Below are positions 1 through 9,738 of a stretch of DNA of 64,000 nucleotides, in pieces. Origin of the DNA: Rheinheimera sp. MM224. GTDB taxonomy: Bacteria > Pseudomonadota > Gammaproteobacteria > Enterobacterales > Alteromonadaceae. The number at the start of each line of letters is the position of its first letter. Positions within the stretch are counted from its first letter, which is position 1. The notes under the pieces were generated by a model. That model saw only the letters and a list, made by a program, of their open reading frames with translations. It was not told where the DNA came from and ran no database searches. Both the position numbers and the translations under genes were made by a program. The stretch lies in NCBI RefSeq assembly GCF_947090785.1, contig NZ_OX352320.1, forward strand, positions 744,001 to 808,000, given 5' to 3'.

Positions 1-1
1 T

Positions 2-1243
2 CGTGATGCCTTGCTACGGGAGTTGTCGCTGTTATTGCAAACAGACAATGCATTAACTTTGTTAATGATAGGTCTGGATAGCTTTAAAGTGGTGAACGAA
101 TCTGTTGGCTTAAAACAGGGCGATCGCATCTTACGCGAAGTAAATCGCCGTTTTGAATCTTCTATTGTCAAACCCCGCTTAATAGCCCGAACTGGCGGCG
201 ATATTTTTGCACTAGTGCTGGAAGACTGCACTACAGACCGACAAAAGCTGTTTGCCTTACAGCATTTGGAACAGTTAATTGAAAAACCTTTCACCACAGA
301 CAATGGCCTGATTAAGCTGACCGCCAGTATAGGCCTGGCTTGTGCGCCACAGCATGCTATTGAAGCTGATATGTTGCTGCAAAAAGCCAACATTGCGTTT
401 CACCATTGCAAACGTCAGCAACAACGTTGCACCTTTTATCAGCCTGGCATGGAAGAAGAATCAGCACGTCTGCTTAGTCTGGAGAAAGACTTACTCTTAG
501 CTTTAGAGCAGGACCAGTTTATCTTTTATTTCCAGCCGCAATGGGATCTGCGGGAGCAAAAAATTGAAGCTTATGAGGCTTTGGTGCGTTGGGAACATCC
601 ACAAAAAGGCTTATTAATGCCGGGTCAGTTTTTACCTTTGGTCGAACAGGTGGGCTTAAGTAAAGAGCTGGATTTATTGCTTTTGGAAAAAGCCGTCTGC
701 ACTTTGGCTGAGTGGAAAAAACAAGGCATTCACATTCCGCTGGCGGTAAATATGTCACCTGTGCATTTTCAGGTTGATGGCTTAAAAAGCCGTATTCAGC
801 AGTTGTTGTTAAAGTATCAGGTATCGCCTGCGGTGCTTGAGTTGGAGATCACTGAAAACACCGCCATGGGCGATATGGAAAAAGGCTCTAACTATATCAA
901 CGAGTTGCAGCAAATGGGGATCCGGGTTTCTATTGATGACTTTGGCACCGGCTATTCGTCTTTGGGCTATTTACGCAAAATGCCAATAGATAAAATTAAA
1001 ATTGACCGCAGTTTTGTTACAGAGATGGCCGCTAATGATTCCGATATGATGATAGTCAAAACCATGATCACGCTGGCTCATGGCTTAGGCAAACGTATTC
1101 TGGCTGAAGGGGTGGAAACTGAAACTCAGCTGCAGTTGCTGCGCACTTTGGCTTGTGATGCCATTCAAGGCTATCTGTTGGCCAAACCTTTACCCGAAGC
1201 TGAAGCTTTGGCTTTGCTTAATGGTTGTGCCTTATCAAAGTAG
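2..1243 (+). CDS. GGDEF/EAL c-di-GMP signalling protein, 5' partial
   Basis: The reading frame is open from base 2, so the N-terminus lies outside the window. A TTG at 11 sits inside the expected GGDEF-domain opening (RDALLREL), so it is not the true start. The GGDEF domain is degenerate at its signature (TGGDIF replaces GGDEF), which makes cyclase activity unlikely. The EAL domain that follows keeps the catalytic set: YEALVRW, an Asn in AVNMSP, ELEITEN, IDDFGTGYSSL, KIKIDRSF, AEGVETE and IQGYLLAKP. The likely role is therefore a c-di-GMP phosphodiesterase, possibly with the GGDEF domain acting as a GTP-binding regulator. Upstream sensory domains cannot be seen. Confidence 0.9.
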   Translation, partial: RDALLRELSLLLQTDNALTLLMIGLDSFKVVNESVGLKQGDRILREVNRRFESSIVKPRLIARTGGDIFALVLEDCTTDRQKLFALQHLEQLIEKPFTTDNGLIKLTASIGLACAPQHAIEADMLLQKANIAFHHCKRQQQRCTFYQPGMEEESARLLSLEKDLLLALEQDQFIFYFQPQWDLREQKIEAYEALVRWEHPQKGLLMPGQFLPLVEQVGLSKELDLLLLEKAVCTLAEWKKQGIHIPLAVNMSPVHFQVDGLKSRIQQLLLKYQVSPAVLELEITENTAMGDMEKGSNYINELQQMGIRVSIDDFGTGYSSLGYLRKMPIDKIKIDRSFVTEMAANDSDMMIVKTMITLAHGLGKRILAEGVETETQLQLLRTLACDAIQGYLLAKPLPEAEALALLNGCALSK

Positions 1244-1320
1244 TTGATTATTTTTTGTCATGTTTTTGTCACTAAGCCACTTTAAGCTAGAACCAGTCAA
1301 AGTAATGCGGCGGGTGGCTT

Positions 1321-1845
1321 ATGTGGTTACAAAGGCTCGGGTCATGGGATCAACGCTGTTTTCTGGCACTTTTTAGCCGAAGCGAACGAAAGCGGATCCA
1401 TCAATTTAGTTTCTGGTGTTCTAAGACCGGCGACGGCCCTTTATACCTGCTATTAGTTGCTCTGTTATTTGCGTTAGAATTGACTCACGCCAGTGCCTTT
1501 ACTGAACTACTGTTATTGAGTTTTGCCATCGAATTACCGCTGTATCTGCTGTTAAAAAACTCAATCCGCCGTCAGCGCCCTTACCAGTTAATGGCGGGCA
1601 TGATGCAAGCTCATATCGAAGCTTCAGATAAATTCAGTTTACCCTCCGGTCATACTGCCGCAGCCTTTGTAGTCGCAAGCACTTTGTTATGTTTTTATCC
1701 GGAATGGGCCTGGTTAGCTTTTAGCTGGGCAGGCCTAATTGGCTTGTCACGTATCCTGTTAGGGGTACATTTCCCGCTGGATATCCTGGCTGGTTCTTCT
1801 TTAGGTGTATCCAGTTGCATGGTGGCACAACAAATCCTGCACTAG
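1321..1845 (+). CDS. PAP2-family membrane phosphatase
   Basis: This 174-residue protein has the three phosphatase signatures of the PAP2 family: a K-x6-RP motif (KNSIRRQRP), PSGHTAAAF, and SR-x5-H-x3-D (SRILLGVHFPLD). Hydrophobic segments between the motifs indicate an integral inner-membrane protein with its active site on the periplasmic face. Relatives dephosphorylate lipid phosphates such as undecaprenyl pyrophosphate or phosphatidylglycerophosphate, and the substrate cannot be told from sequence. It starts 77 bases after the upstream EAL gene in the same direction and may be co-transcribed with it. Confidence 0.88.
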   Translation: MWLQRLGSWDQRCFLALFSRSERKRIHQFSFWCSKTGDGPLYLLLVALLFALELTHASAFTELLLLSFAIELPLYLLLKNSIRRQRPYQLMAGMMQAHIEASDKFSLPSGHTAAAFVVASTLLCFYPEWAWLAFSWAGLIGLSRILLGVHFPLDILAGSSLGVSSCMVAQQILH

Positions 1846-1984
1846 TTCTGCAATTTTTACTAAATATTTCATATTTAGCCTGGCAAAAGTCCACTTGCTT
1901 GCTATTCCCTCTCTATAATTAACATAGATTTTCATATCCTCTGCTGATTCAGCTGCTTAAGTAGTATTTTTGGGAGTATTTTCT

Positions 1985-3865
1985 ATGGCCTTTTTACGAC
2001 AATTTTCTATACGTCAGCGTTTACTGCTGAATGCTATTACAGTGGCAGTGTCGATGTTAATTATGCTGGCTTTGTTACTGTTTCAAAGCAGTCAACTGAC
2101 CAGGTTGGCGGAACTGCGGCTTGAAGTGGAGCAACTCAATCTGAACGTGCTGCAGCTGCGACGCAGCGAAAAGGATTTCTTATTACGCTCAGATATCGAG
2201 TACCAGCAAAAGTTTAACCAGACTGCGACTGAACTGAATCAAAAAGCCGCTTTGTTATCTGAAGGGCTTTCGGCGCAAGACATAGATACAACCCCCTTAA
2301 ACTCTTTCACAGCTTTTACCAAAAGTTATCAGGAGCTGTTTAATCGGTTAGTCCAGTTATCCGGGCAAGTGGGCCTTGATCCCCAGTCTGGTTTATATGG
2401 CGAGTTAAGAGCTAAAGCCCATGAACTGGAACAGTCTTTTAAAGACACTAATGATTTGTTATTGACCACTCAGTTGTTGCAATTACGCCGTGCGGAAAAA
2501 GACTTTATGCTGCGGCTGGATTTGAAATACCTGGAGAGTTTTAACAAAGGTTTTGCCGAATTCCGTAACCAAATTCAAAGCAATATCAGTGATACAACCC
2601 AAGCCCTGAAAATGCAGCAACTGGCCGACGCTTATAGTGTTGCTTTTGTCCGTTTAGTGGAAGGCGAGCAAAAAATTGGCCTGGCTCACGATCAAGGCCT
2701 GATGGGGCAAATGCGTGAAGCCATTCATCAGACGGAAGAGAGTCTGGATTTAATGTCAGAGCAAACCGAAGCCGCAGTGAATAAAGCCAGTTCTGCCAGC
2801 CAGACCTTAGCTATCAGTTTATTTGTTTTAGTACTGGTGCTGGTGATAGCGCTGGTGCTGATGACCAGCAACAGTATTTTGCAGCCTATTCAAAAAGTTT
2901 GCGCCACCATAGGTTTAGTACGCAAAGACAATGACTTCCGTTTGCGTGTTGCGGAAGAGGGTCAGGATGAAATGACCACTTTAGCCAAAGATTTTAATCA
3001 TATGCTGTCCGATGTGCAGGAATTGGTGCGCAATGTGAATCAGGCGCTGGAAATGCTGGATGTTGCTACTCATGAGCTGGCGAAGTCGACCGCTGAAACC
3101 AGTAAAGGCATGGCGCAACAGCAACTGGAAAGCGACATGGTAGCGACTGCTGTGACTGAAATGGGCGCTACAGTGGATGAAATTGCAGTAAATACCGAAA
3201 ATACCGCAACCAAAGCTCAGGACACTAATGCCAATGCGTTATCAGGCTTAAAAGAAGTAGAGCAAACCGTAAATCGGATTAATGGTTTATCGCAGGAGTT
3301 GCAACAAGCTTCTGTTGTACTGGCTGAGCTGGAGAAGGATAGCGCCACTATAGGCTCGGTACTGGATGTGATCCGGGGTATCGCTGAACAAACCAATTTA
3401 CTGGCATTAAATGCGGCAATTGAGGCGGCGAGAGCAGGTGAGCAAGGTCGTGGTTTTGCTGTGGTTGCAGATGAAGTCCGTAGCCTGGCACAACGTACTC
3501 AGGAATCAACCGGCCAGATAGAAAAGATTATTTCCGGCCTACAGCAACGCACGAAAAACATTGTTGCTGTGATGCAAAATTGTCAGACCCAAGGTAAGGA
3601 AAGCGCCAGTCAGGCAGGTTCCACTATTGAGTTGCTGCGGCAAATCACCAGCGATGTGGGTCTGATTATGGATATGACCACTCAAATTGCGACAGCAGTG
3701 GAAGAGCAAAGTTTAGTGGCCGCTGATGTGAATAAAAATGTGGTGCGTATTCGCGATATTTCTGAGGACTCGCTGAGTATTTCTAAACACAACGCCCAGA
3801 TCAGTGAAGAAGTGGCCAGTCAGGCCAGTATGCTGCATCAGACTGTGGATAAATTTAAGGCATAA
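1985..3865 (+). CDS. Methyl-accepting chemotaxis protein with HBM-type sensor
   Basis: This is a transmembrane chemoreceptor of 626 residues. The ATG at 1985 is preferred over a TTG at 1970 because a GGGAG ribosome-binding site lies 8 bases before the ATG. TM1 is near residues 15-37 and TM2 near 270-295. The periplasmic part holds two similar segments ([12 protein letters not shown] and [12 protein letters not shown]), the hallmark of the helical bimodular (HBM) sensor fold seen in receptors such as P. putida McpS, which bind organic acids. A HAMP domain and the conserved signalling hairpin ([19 protein letters not shown]) follow. No CheR-tethering pentapeptide is seen. The ligand is unknown. 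Confidence 0.93.
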   Translation: MAFLRQFSIRQRLLLNAITVAVSMLIMLALLLFQSSQLTRLAELRLEVEQLNLNVLQLRRSEKDFLLRSDIEYQQKFNQTATELNQKAALLSEGLSAQDIDTTPLNSFTAFTKSYQELFNRLVQLSGQVGLDPQSGLYGELRAKAHELEQSFKDTNDLLLTTQLLQLRRAEKDFMLRLDLKYLESFNKGFAEFRNQIQSNISDTTQALKMQQLADAYSVAFVRLVEGEQKIGLAHDQGLMGQMREAIHQTEESLDLMSEQTEAAVNKASSASQTLAISLFVLVLVLVIALVLMTSNSILQPIQKVCATIGLVRKDNDFRLRVAEEGQDEMTTLAKDFNHMLSDVQELVRNVNQALEMLDVATHELAKSTAETSKGMAQQQLESDMVATAVTEMGATVDEIAVNTENTATKAQDTNANALSGLKEVEQTVNRINGLSQELQQASVVLAELEKDSATIGSVLDVIRGIAEQTNLLALNAAIEAARAGEQGRGFAVVADEVRSLAQRTQESTGQIEKIISGLQQRTKNIVAVMQNCQTQGKESASQAGSTIELLRQITSDVGLIMDMTTQIATAVEEQSLVAADVNKNVVRIRDISEDSLSISKHNAQISEEVASQASMLHQTVDKFKA

Positions 3866-3885
3866 AAAGGCTGGAGTTGTGAATA

Positions 3886-3922
3886 CAGCTGATGATCAAT
3901 GTACTTGTTTGATCATCAGCTG
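3886..3922. terminator. Bidirectional hairpin between convergent genes
   Basis: A perfect 14-bp inverted repeat (CAGCTGATGATCAA and its complement) with a 9-base loop lies where the chemoreceptor and DUF971 genes converge. The right arm forms the last codons of the DUF971 gene and its stop lies in the left arm. There is no long T-run, so termination is inferred from structure and position. Confidence 0.5.
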
Positions 3923-4306
3923 ACTGTCACGGTTACTATTGGCTTGTTTTAAGCGCTGCAGATAATCCGCCCAGAGTTCGTCCTGCTCTGCCGCAAGTTT
4001 TGCCAGATAAGCCCAGCTATACAAACCTGTCTGATGGCCATCATCAAACACCAGTTTCACCGCATATTGGCCTACCGGCACTATCTGGCTGATGGCAACG
4101 GCTTTTTTATGGCTAACCAATTGTGGTTTACCATGACCCCGCACTTCGGCCGAAGGTGAAAATACCCGTAGAAATTCAGCACTAAAGCTGAACAGCTGCT
4201 CGTCTGAAAACTTAACGTCCAGAATTTTGCTTAAGCGATGATAATGCAGCACAGACACCTGCGCGGTTTTTGCAGCTGGTGGCGGAACAGAAGTCTGTGC
4301 TGTCAT
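3896..4306 (-). CDS. DUF971 (GBBH-like N-terminal domain) protein
   Basis: This 136-residue protein consists of one DUF971 domain, the region similar to the N-terminus of gamma-butyrobetaine hydroxylase: a start near LHYHRLSKILDVKFSD, the VRGHGKP segment and a GLYSWAYLAKL block. The family has been linked with Fe-S or metal-related functions, but no activity is established. It is the last gene after hslV-hslU, 21 bases downstream of hslU. The start has AAGG upstream. DUF971 next to hslU is a common arrangement in gammaproteobacteria. Confidence 0.85.
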   Translation of the reverse strand: MTAQTSVPPPAAKTAQVSVLHYHRLSKILDVKFSDEQLFSFSAEFLRVFSPSAEVRGHGKPQLVSHKKAVAISQIVPVGQYAVKLVFDDGHQTGLYSWAYLAKLAAEQDELWADYLQRLKQANSNRDSQLMIKQVH

Positions 4307-4327
4307 GTTATGGCCTTTACTAAAGTG

Positions 4328-5659
4328 TTATAAAATAAAGCGGCTTAAATCTTCGTCCTGCACTAAAGCGTCCAGGTGCGAATCGACATAAGTTGCGTCA
4401 ATTAAAATTTGCTTACCGTTGTGATCGGCAGCATCAAAAGAAATATCTTCCAGTAATTTTTCCATCACCGTATACAAACGACGGGCACCGATATTTTCAG
4501 TGCGCTCATTCACTTGCCAGGCGGCATTGGCAATACGTTTAATGCCATCTTCAGCAAAGCTGATTTGCACACCTTCTGTGGCCAGCATAGCCACACTTTG
4601 TTCGGTCAGTGACGCTTTAGGCTCAGTCAGAATACGTTCAAAATCGTTAGCTGATAAGGCATCCAGCTCAACCCGGATAGGTAAACGGCCTTGCAACTCA
4701 GGTACTAAATCTGATGGTTTTGCCATCTGAAACGCGCCTGATGCAATAAACAAAATATGGTCAGTTTTCACCATGCCGTGTTTAGTGCTGACAGTGCAAC
4801 CTTCGATGAGCGGCAGTAAATCACGTTGCACGCCTTCACGCGACACATCAGGGCCACTGGTTTCGCCGCGCTTACAAATTTTGTCGATTTCATCAATAAA
4901 GACGATACCTGTTTGCTCTACCGCTTCCAGAGCTTTCAGTTTCAGCTCTTCCGGATTGACCAGGCGAGCGGCTTCTTCTTCCACCAGTTGTTTAAAGGCG
5001 TCTTTAATTTTCAGCTTACGGCTTTTTTTCTTGTCTGAACCTAAGTTCTGAAACATAGACTGCAGCTGGGATGTCATTTCTTCCATTCCAGGAGGCGCCA
5101 TAATTTCCACACCCATCACTGGGGCAGATAACTCAATTTCAATTTCTTTATCATCCAGCTGGCCTTCACGTAACTTTTTACGGAAGGTCTGGCGGGTACC
5201 GCTGTCAGATTCGCTGGTTTCAGCTTTACCCCAGGCATCGCGGGCTGGTGGTAATAAAGCATCCAGAATACGTTCTTCGGCTGCTTCTTCAGCACGGAAT
5301 TTATTTTTCGCTACTTCCTGCTCGCGGAACATCTTCACGGCGCTATCGGTCAGGTCGCGGATAATACTTTCCACTTCTTTACCTACATAACCTACTTCAG
5401 TGAATTTAGTGGCTTCTACTTTGATAAAAGGCGCGTTCGCCAGTTTGGCCAGACGACGGGCTATTTCTGTTTTACCTACACCAGTTGGGCCTATCATCAG
5501 AATATTTTTTGGTGTCACTTCCTGGCGCAAAGCTGGTTCCAGCTGCATACGGCGCCATCTGTTTCGTAGTGCAATAGCTACAGCACGTTTGGCATTGGCC
5601 TGACCAATAATATGGCGGTCCAGCTCGTGTACTATTTCTCTTGGGGTCATATCAGACAT
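4328..5659 (-). CDS. hslU: HslU, ATPase subunit of HslVU protease
   Basis: HslU is an AAA+ unfoldase that feeds proteins into the HslV peptidase chamber in the cytoplasm during heat shock and general protein turnover. The 443-residue length is that of the family. Visible motifs are Walker A GPTGVGKT (57-64), Walker B IVFIDEID (about 253), the pore-region GYVG, and a variable I-domain between about 110 and 230. The C-terminal tail EDLSRFIL is the conserved tail that docks into HslV and activates it. The gene starts 11 bases after hslV, so the two are co-transcribed. Confidence 0.98.
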   Translation of the reverse strand: MSDMTPREIVHELDRHIIGQANAKRAVAIALRNRWRRMQLEPALRQEVTPKNILMIGPTGVGKTEIARRLAKLANAPFIKVEATKFTEVGYVGKEVESIIRDLTDSAVKMFREQEVAKNKFRAEEAAEERILDALLPPARDAWGKAETSESDSGTRQTFRKKLREGQLDDKEIEIELSAPVMGVEIMAPPGMEEMTSQLQSMFQNLGSDKKKSRKLKIKDAFKQLVEEEAARLVNPEELKLKALEAVEQTGIVFIDEIDKICKRGETSGPDVSREGVQRDLLPLIEGCTVSTKHGMVKTDHILFIASGAFQMAKPSDLVPELQGRLPIRVELDALSANDFERILTEPKASLTEQSVAMLATEGVQISFAEDGIKRIANAAWQVNERTENIGARRLYTVMEKLLEDISFDAADHNGKQILIDATYVDSHLDALVQDEDLSRFIL

Positions 5660-5670
5660 TCAAATTACCC

Positions 5671-6189
5671 TTACAATTCTTCAATGGTCTGGTGATGGTT
5701 GGTGTACACACAAATATCACCAGCTATGGTTAAGCTTTTTTCAGCAATTTCACGGGCGCTTAAGTCAGTGTTGGCCAAAAGTGCAGTGGCAGCTGCCTGA
5801 GCAAAAGGTCCACCGCTGCCTATGGCGATTAAATCGTGTTCTGGTTGAATCACATCACCGTTGCCTGTGATGATCAGCGAACAATTGGCATCAGCCACAG
5901 CTAACAAAGCTTCGAGCTTTCGCAGCATGCGGTCGGTACGCCAATCTTTCGCCAGTTCAACAGCTGCACGCATTAAATGGCCCTGATGCATTTCGAGTTT
6001 GGCTTCAAAACGTTCAAATAATGTAAAAGCGTCAGCTGTGCCGCCAGCAAAACCAGCTAGTACTTTGCCGTGATACAAACGGCGAACTTTGCGGGCATTG
6101 CCCTTCATGACGGTATTACCCAGTGAGACCTGGCCGTCACCGGCAATGGCAACATGGCCGTTGCGGCGTACAGAAACAATAGTGGTCAT
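5671..6189 (-). CDS. hslV: HslV, peptidase subunit of HslVU protease
   Basis: HslV is the proteasome-beta-like threonine peptidase that pairs with HslU. After removal of the initiator Met the protein begins [10 protein letters not shown], exposing the catalytic N-terminal Thr. [14 protein letters not shown] and the [13 protein letters not shown] segment match the family, as does the 172-residue length. It heads an operon hslV-hslU-DUF971. A perfect inverted repeat in its leader (6259-6296) may shape mRNA stability. Confidence 0.98.
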   Translation of the reverse strand: MTTIVSVRRNGHVAIAGDGQVSLGNTVMKGNARKVRRLYHGKVLAGFAGGTADAFTLFERFEAKLEMHQGHLMRAAVELAKDWRTDRMLRKLEALLAVADANCSLIITGNGDVIQPEHDLIAIGSGGPFAQAAATALLANTDLSAREIAEKSLTIAGDICVYTNHHQTIEEL

Positions 6190-6258
6190 CAGAAGCCCTT
6201 TTTGGCTGAGGAAAACGGATTACCAAGGAGATAAGGGTGAGACGGTAAATTTTCAATG

Positions 6259-6296
6259 CCCATAGCGCTGAAAGCTGTTGCTTACAGCGCTATGGG
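6259..6296 (-). promoter_or_regulatory. Perfect inverted repeat upstream of hslV
   Basis: The 12-bp arms CCCATAGCGCTG and CAGCGCTATGGG flank a 14-base loop, 70 bases upstream of the hslV start and downstream of the ftsN-like gene. If transcribed it would form a strong stem-loop in the hslVU leader or at the 3' end of the ftsN-like transcript. A leader inverted repeat affecting mRNA stability has been described for E. coli hslVU. There is no T-run typical of a terminator. Confidence 0.5.
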
Positions 6297-6308
6297 TTAC
6301 AGATAAAG

Positions 6309-6839
6309 TTAAGTTGCGACAGCTATACGGCACTCCACCACTTTTTGTCGCATTAAACGGCTTCTGTCACTTTCAGCCTGACGTTTGCTGGTATAAGGAC
6401 CTAAAGTCACACGGAAAAACACGCCGTTTTTGCCTTCAATTCGCCGAACTTCAGAAGGGTAACCGGCAAAGGCCACTTTGGCTTTCATTTGTTGTGCGGT
6501 TTCTATAGCACGGTAAGTGCCGCAAAACATTAAAAATGGCCCTTTGGCTTCCAGCTCTTCTACCTTGACCTGAATTTCTTTGTTTTCCAGCTCTTTAATG
6601 TACTGGTAAGGCTCGGCAGCAGGCTTGGGTGGTAAATCATCTTTTTTCGCGGACAGCACAGGAGTGACCGGATCGTCCACCGGAGTTTTTTGTGATAAAT
6701 GGTATAAAAACCATGCAAAACCAATCACTAATACACCAACCGTTATCACTAATGGCCAGGGGAAAGGTTTCACTGTTTTGGTGTTTTTTCTTGGTCTGGG
6801 AGCGGCCCGACCTGCTTTGACATAATCTTTTGGTGGCAT
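6309..6839 (-). CDS. ftsN: SPOR-domain cell division protein, FtsN-like
   Basis: This is a short (176 residues) bitopic membrane protein. The N-terminus MPPKDYVKAG is typical of FtsN proteins and sets the start at 6839 rather than 18 bases upstream. It has one transmembrane helix at about 28-50, a charged linker, and a C-terminal SPOR domain (GPFLMFCGTY ... FFRVTLGPYTSKRQAE) that binds denuded septal peptidoglycan. It is shorter than E. coli FtsN (319) because the linker is reduced. Its place between priA and hslV is the usual one for ftsN. Confidence 0.85.
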   Translation of the reverse strand: MPPKDYVKAGRAAPRPRKNTKTVKPFPWPLVITVGVLVIGFAWFLYHLSQKTPVDDPVTPVLSAKKDDLPPKPAAEPYQYIKELENKEIQVKVEELEAKGPFLMFCGTYRAIETAQQMKAKVAFAGYPSEVRRIEGKNGVFFRVTLGPYTSKRQAESDRSRLMRQKVVECRIAVAT

Positions 6840-6905
6840 CTTCACAACTAACAACAACTGGCCTGATGTCCCGCATTCTACTGCAGTTTTGTTAAAAAGA
6901 AATGA

Positions 6906-9068
6906 TTAATTCAGGTCTTGCGGGTCAACATCCAACTGCCATTTCACCTTACGGCTTAAGGACCAGCGGCTGATTTCTGTCAGCACTGAATCCAGGCTTT
7001 GGTGCAATTGTTTCCTGTCTTTGGCAAACAACTGAATTTGCCAGCGGTATTTACCCGCCTTACGTTCCATAGGGCAGGCCAGTGGGCCCAATAACTGTAC
7101 TTGTGGCCAGTTTTTATAATGTTCTGCCACTTTTTGCAGCCATTCTTTGCAGAGCTCCAGTTGATGCGCTTCCACTCTGAATAATGCCAGGAACATAAAA
7201 GGTGGTAAAAAGGTTTGTTGCCGTTCTTTTAACGCACTACGGGCAAAGGAGGCGTAACCATTCTGGATCACGTCCTGCAACAAGGCATGACCCGGATAAT
7301 GGGTTTGCAGCAGCACTTTTCCAGGCTGTGAACCACGACCAGCGCGGCCCGACACTTGGGTTAATAACTGTGCTAATTGCTCTGGTGCTCTGAAGTCGTT
7401 GCTGTATAAAGCCGAGTCGACATCAATAATCACCACAAGGCCAACGTTAGGGAAATGATGGCCTTTGGCCAGCATCTGAGTGCCTAAAATAAGCTGAGGC
7501 TCACCCTGTAATATCTGATCCAAAGCTTTCTGCAAACTGCCTTTGCGTCTGATACTGTCTCTGTCCAGTCGGGTGACTGTGTGAGCAGGAAATAGTTGCT
7601 GTAACTGCTCTTCCAACTGTTCAGTGCCTTGACCTACAGGCGCCAGCTGGGTGCTGCCACAACCACCACATTGATGCGGTACACCTTTAGTCGCCCCACA
7701 ATGGTGGCAAACCAGCTGGCGGCTTTGTTTATGAAAAGTGGTAAAAGCACTGCATCTGTGGCATTCGGTCATCCAGCCACATTCATGACAAATAAGAGCC
7801 GGTGCAAAACCGCGGCGATTTAAAAACAGCAGTACTTGTTGGCCGAGTTTTAAATGTTGCTCGATACGCTGGCGGGTTAAACCTGCCATACCATGCATCA
7901 TTTGCTGTTGTTTTAAATCCACCAGCTCGACTGTCGGCATCAACTGGCCAGCGGCGCGGTCAGGTAATTCCAGATGAGCAAAGCGGCCTTGCTGCACATT
8001 GGCAAGGCTCTCTAAGCTCGGCGTCGCTGAGCCTAATAAAATAGGGCAGCCCTGAATAGAGGCGCGTTTAATGGCTAAATCACGGGCGTGATAGCGAAAG
8101 CCGTCTTGTTGCTTAAAGGAGTTGTCGTGTTCTTCATCGATAATCAGCAAATCAAGCTTAAAGAAGGGGAGAAATAATGCAGAGCGGGTACCAATCACTA
8201 TAGCTAAATCACCGGTCTGGCAGCGTTGCCACACGGTAAAACGCTCCAGGTCGGTCATATTGGAATGCCAGACGCCAACAGGTACACCGAATCGTTGTTC
8301 AAAACGGGCTAAGGTTTGAGGTGTTAAACCAATTTCAGGCACCAACACTAAGACCTGACCCCCTTGTTTTACGACTGGGCTGATGGCCTGTAAATAAACC
8401 TCGGTTTTTCCCGAACCTGTGACCCCTTCCAGTAAAAAACAGCTAAAACTGCCTAAAGCTTGTTGTACTGCTGTAACTGCAAGCGCCTGCGCCGGATTCA
8501 ATGGTAAGGATTTTTGTTGTTCATCCGCAGTTTGGTAAGGGCCGTACAACAGTGGTGAAACTTGAGCCCAGCCCTGTTCGACAAAATACTGCAGCTCTTT
8601 GCGCTGAAAATGCTCCAGCAACTGGCTTTCGGTTTGAGGTTGTTGCAGTTGTTGCCATAAGGCCAGCCTTTTTTTAGCTGCTTTAAATTGCTCTGCAGTT
8701 AAATGCTGGCCAGCTTCTGTCAGGCTATAACTATGACCTTTGACCGGATCGGCATTTTTACCATCGCGTAATAAAGCGGGCAGAGCACTGGTCAGTACAT
8801 CGCCTAAAGGATGATGGTAATAATCGGCTGCAAAACTTAATAACTGGCGAATAGGGGCTGCTAATACCGGAGTTTGATCCAATACTTCGGTCACAGCTTT
8901 CAGTTGAGCTGCGTCATAACTGTCGGTGGGGTTCAATTGCCAGACAATACCTATCAGTTCGCGTTTACCAAAAGGCACTAAAACACGACAACCTGGGCTT
9001 ACCTCTTTGTCACAAAGGTAATCAAAATGCACCCGAAGAGGAATGGGCAATGCTACCCGAATCACCAT
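6906..9068 (-). CDS. priA: PriA, primosomal replication-restart helicase
   Basis: PriA recognises stalled forks and D-loops and loads the replisome for restart. The N-terminal DNA-binding region (VALPIPLRVHFDYL) is followed by Walker A VTGSGKTEVYL, the DEEH box in LLIIDEEHDNSF, and a zinc-binding insertion with paired cysteines (CHECGW, CHRC, CHHCG, CGGCGS), then helicase motifs GRAGRG. At 720 residues it is close to the E. coli protein (732). The start is ambiguous: ATG 9068 or GTG 9071 fit an AGGTGG sequence better than TTG 9077. Confidence 0.97.
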   Translation of the reverse strand: MVIRVALPIPLRVHFDYLCDKEVSPGCRVLVPFGKRELIGIVWQLNPTDSYDAAQLKAVTEVLDQTPVLAAPIRQLLSFAADYYHHPLGDVLTSALPALLRDGKNADPVKGHSYSLTEAGQHLTAEQFKAAKKRLALWQQLQQPQTESQLLEHFQRKELQYFVEQGWAQVSPLLYGPYQTADEQQKSLPLNPAQALAVTAVQQALGSFSCFLLEGVTGSGKTEVYLQAISPVVKQGGQVLVLVPEIGLTPQTLARFEQRFGVPVGVWHSNMTDLERFTVWQRCQTGDLAIVIGTRSALFLPFFKLDLLIIDEEHDNSFKQQDGFRYHARDLAIKRASIQGCPILLGSATPSLESLANVQQGRFAHLELPDRAAGQLMPTVELVDLKQQQMMHGMAGLTRQRIEQHLKLGQQVLLFLNRRGFAPALICHECGWMTECHRCSAFTTFHKQSRQLVCHHCGATKGVPHQCGGCGSTQLAPVGQGTEQLEEQLQQLFPAHTVTRLDRDSIRRKGSLQKALDQILQGEPQLILGTQMLAKGHHFPNVGLVVIIDVDSALYSNDFRAPEQLAQLLTQVSGRAGRGSQPGKVLLQTHYPGHALLQDVIQNGYASFARSALKERQQTFLPPFMFLALFRVEAHQLELCKEWLQKVAEHYKNWPQVQLLGPLACPMERKAGKYRWQIQLFAKDRKQLHQSLDSVLTEISRWSLSRKVKWQLDVDPQDLN

Positions 9069-9264
9069 CACAGCCAAAATCCACCTGTTTTATCAATCAA
9101 TTAGTTTAAAGCTCTGGCATAGACAAAGCCATTAAAAATAAATTGGTCAATTTGTTGAAACTTTGAGCCTTACCAATTAAACTACGCGCCCTAATTTAAC
9201 TGAAATTGCGTATGGTGTCTGACAAAAGTTGATCAGATAGCGATACGGCCTAACGAGGTAACCC

Positions 9265-9477
9265 ATGAAACCAGGTATCCACCCGGAATACAAAGAAATC
9301 ACTGCAACTTGTACTTGCGGTAATGCTTTCAAAACTCACTCTGCACTGTGCAAAGACATCCACTTGGACGTTTGCTCAGCTTGCCACCCATTCTATACTG
9401 GTAAGCAGAAAGTGTTAGACGTAGGCGGCCGTGTTGACCGCTTCAAAAAACGTTTCGCAGTACTGGGCGCCAAGTAA
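9265..9477 (+). CDS. rpmE: Ribosomal protein bL31 (zinc form)
   Basis: This 70-residue large-subunit protein bridges the ribosomal subunits. It begins [12 protein letters not shown] and keeps the four cysteines of the zinc-binding (C+) type, in TCTCGN and [18 protein letters not shown] near the C-terminus is characteristic. It has its own transcription unit, divergent from priA and closed by the terminator at 9493. Confidence 0.98.
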   Translation: MKPGIHPEYKEITATCTCGNAFKTHSALCKDIHLDVCSACHPFYTGKQKVLDVGGRVDRFKKRFAVLGAK

Positions 9478-9492
9478 TTTCAGGCATCAGTC

Positions 9493-9520
9493 AAAAAAGG
9501 CACCTAGGGTGCCTTTTTTA
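9493..9520 (+). terminator. rpmE intrinsic terminator
   Basis: A GGCACC/GGTGCC stem preceded by an A-run and followed by TTTTTTA, 16 bases after the rpmE stop. It is a canonical Rho-independent terminator. Confidence 0.9.
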
Positions 9521-9535
9521 TTGCCTGTAATTCAA

Positions 9536-9616
9536 GACGGGCGGGGATAAACCCTGCCCCTACGGTATTTTGACTATGACCAGAGGCATCGTAGGGGCGA
9601 CCTTTATGGTCGCCCG
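9536..9616. repeat. REP pair (BIME) upstream of the RAYT gene
   Basis: Two REP units face each other. At 9590-9616 is GTAG followed by the palindrome GGGCGACC-tttat-GGTCGCCC. At 9536-9565 is the same design on the other strand, with a GGGCAGGG/GGGGAT-type stem and a CCCCTAC (GTAG complement) edge. GTAG plus an imperfect hairpin is the structure known for REPs mobilised by RAYT transposases. Confidence 0.85.
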
Positions 9617-9738
9617 CTGCTTTCAATCAATAACTAAACCTGCTTAAAACAACACACCGAAACCTTGCCAGCTAAACTTGTACGCATCAGACATAGATGT
9701 GCAGTTTAACGATTCTTAAATATCAAAGAGAGGCTAGG

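Noticed and set aside
6190..6330. Heat-shock (sigma-32) promoter for hslV
   Set aside because: Two partial matches exist (TTGAAA with CCTTAT, and CTTAAC with CCCATA), but each deviates in sequence or spacing, so no promoter is called.
9697..9738. Upstream ATG extending the RAYT protein by 14 residues
   Set aside because: It lacks a ribosome-binding site and the extension is not RAYT-like; ATG 9739 has GAGAGG.
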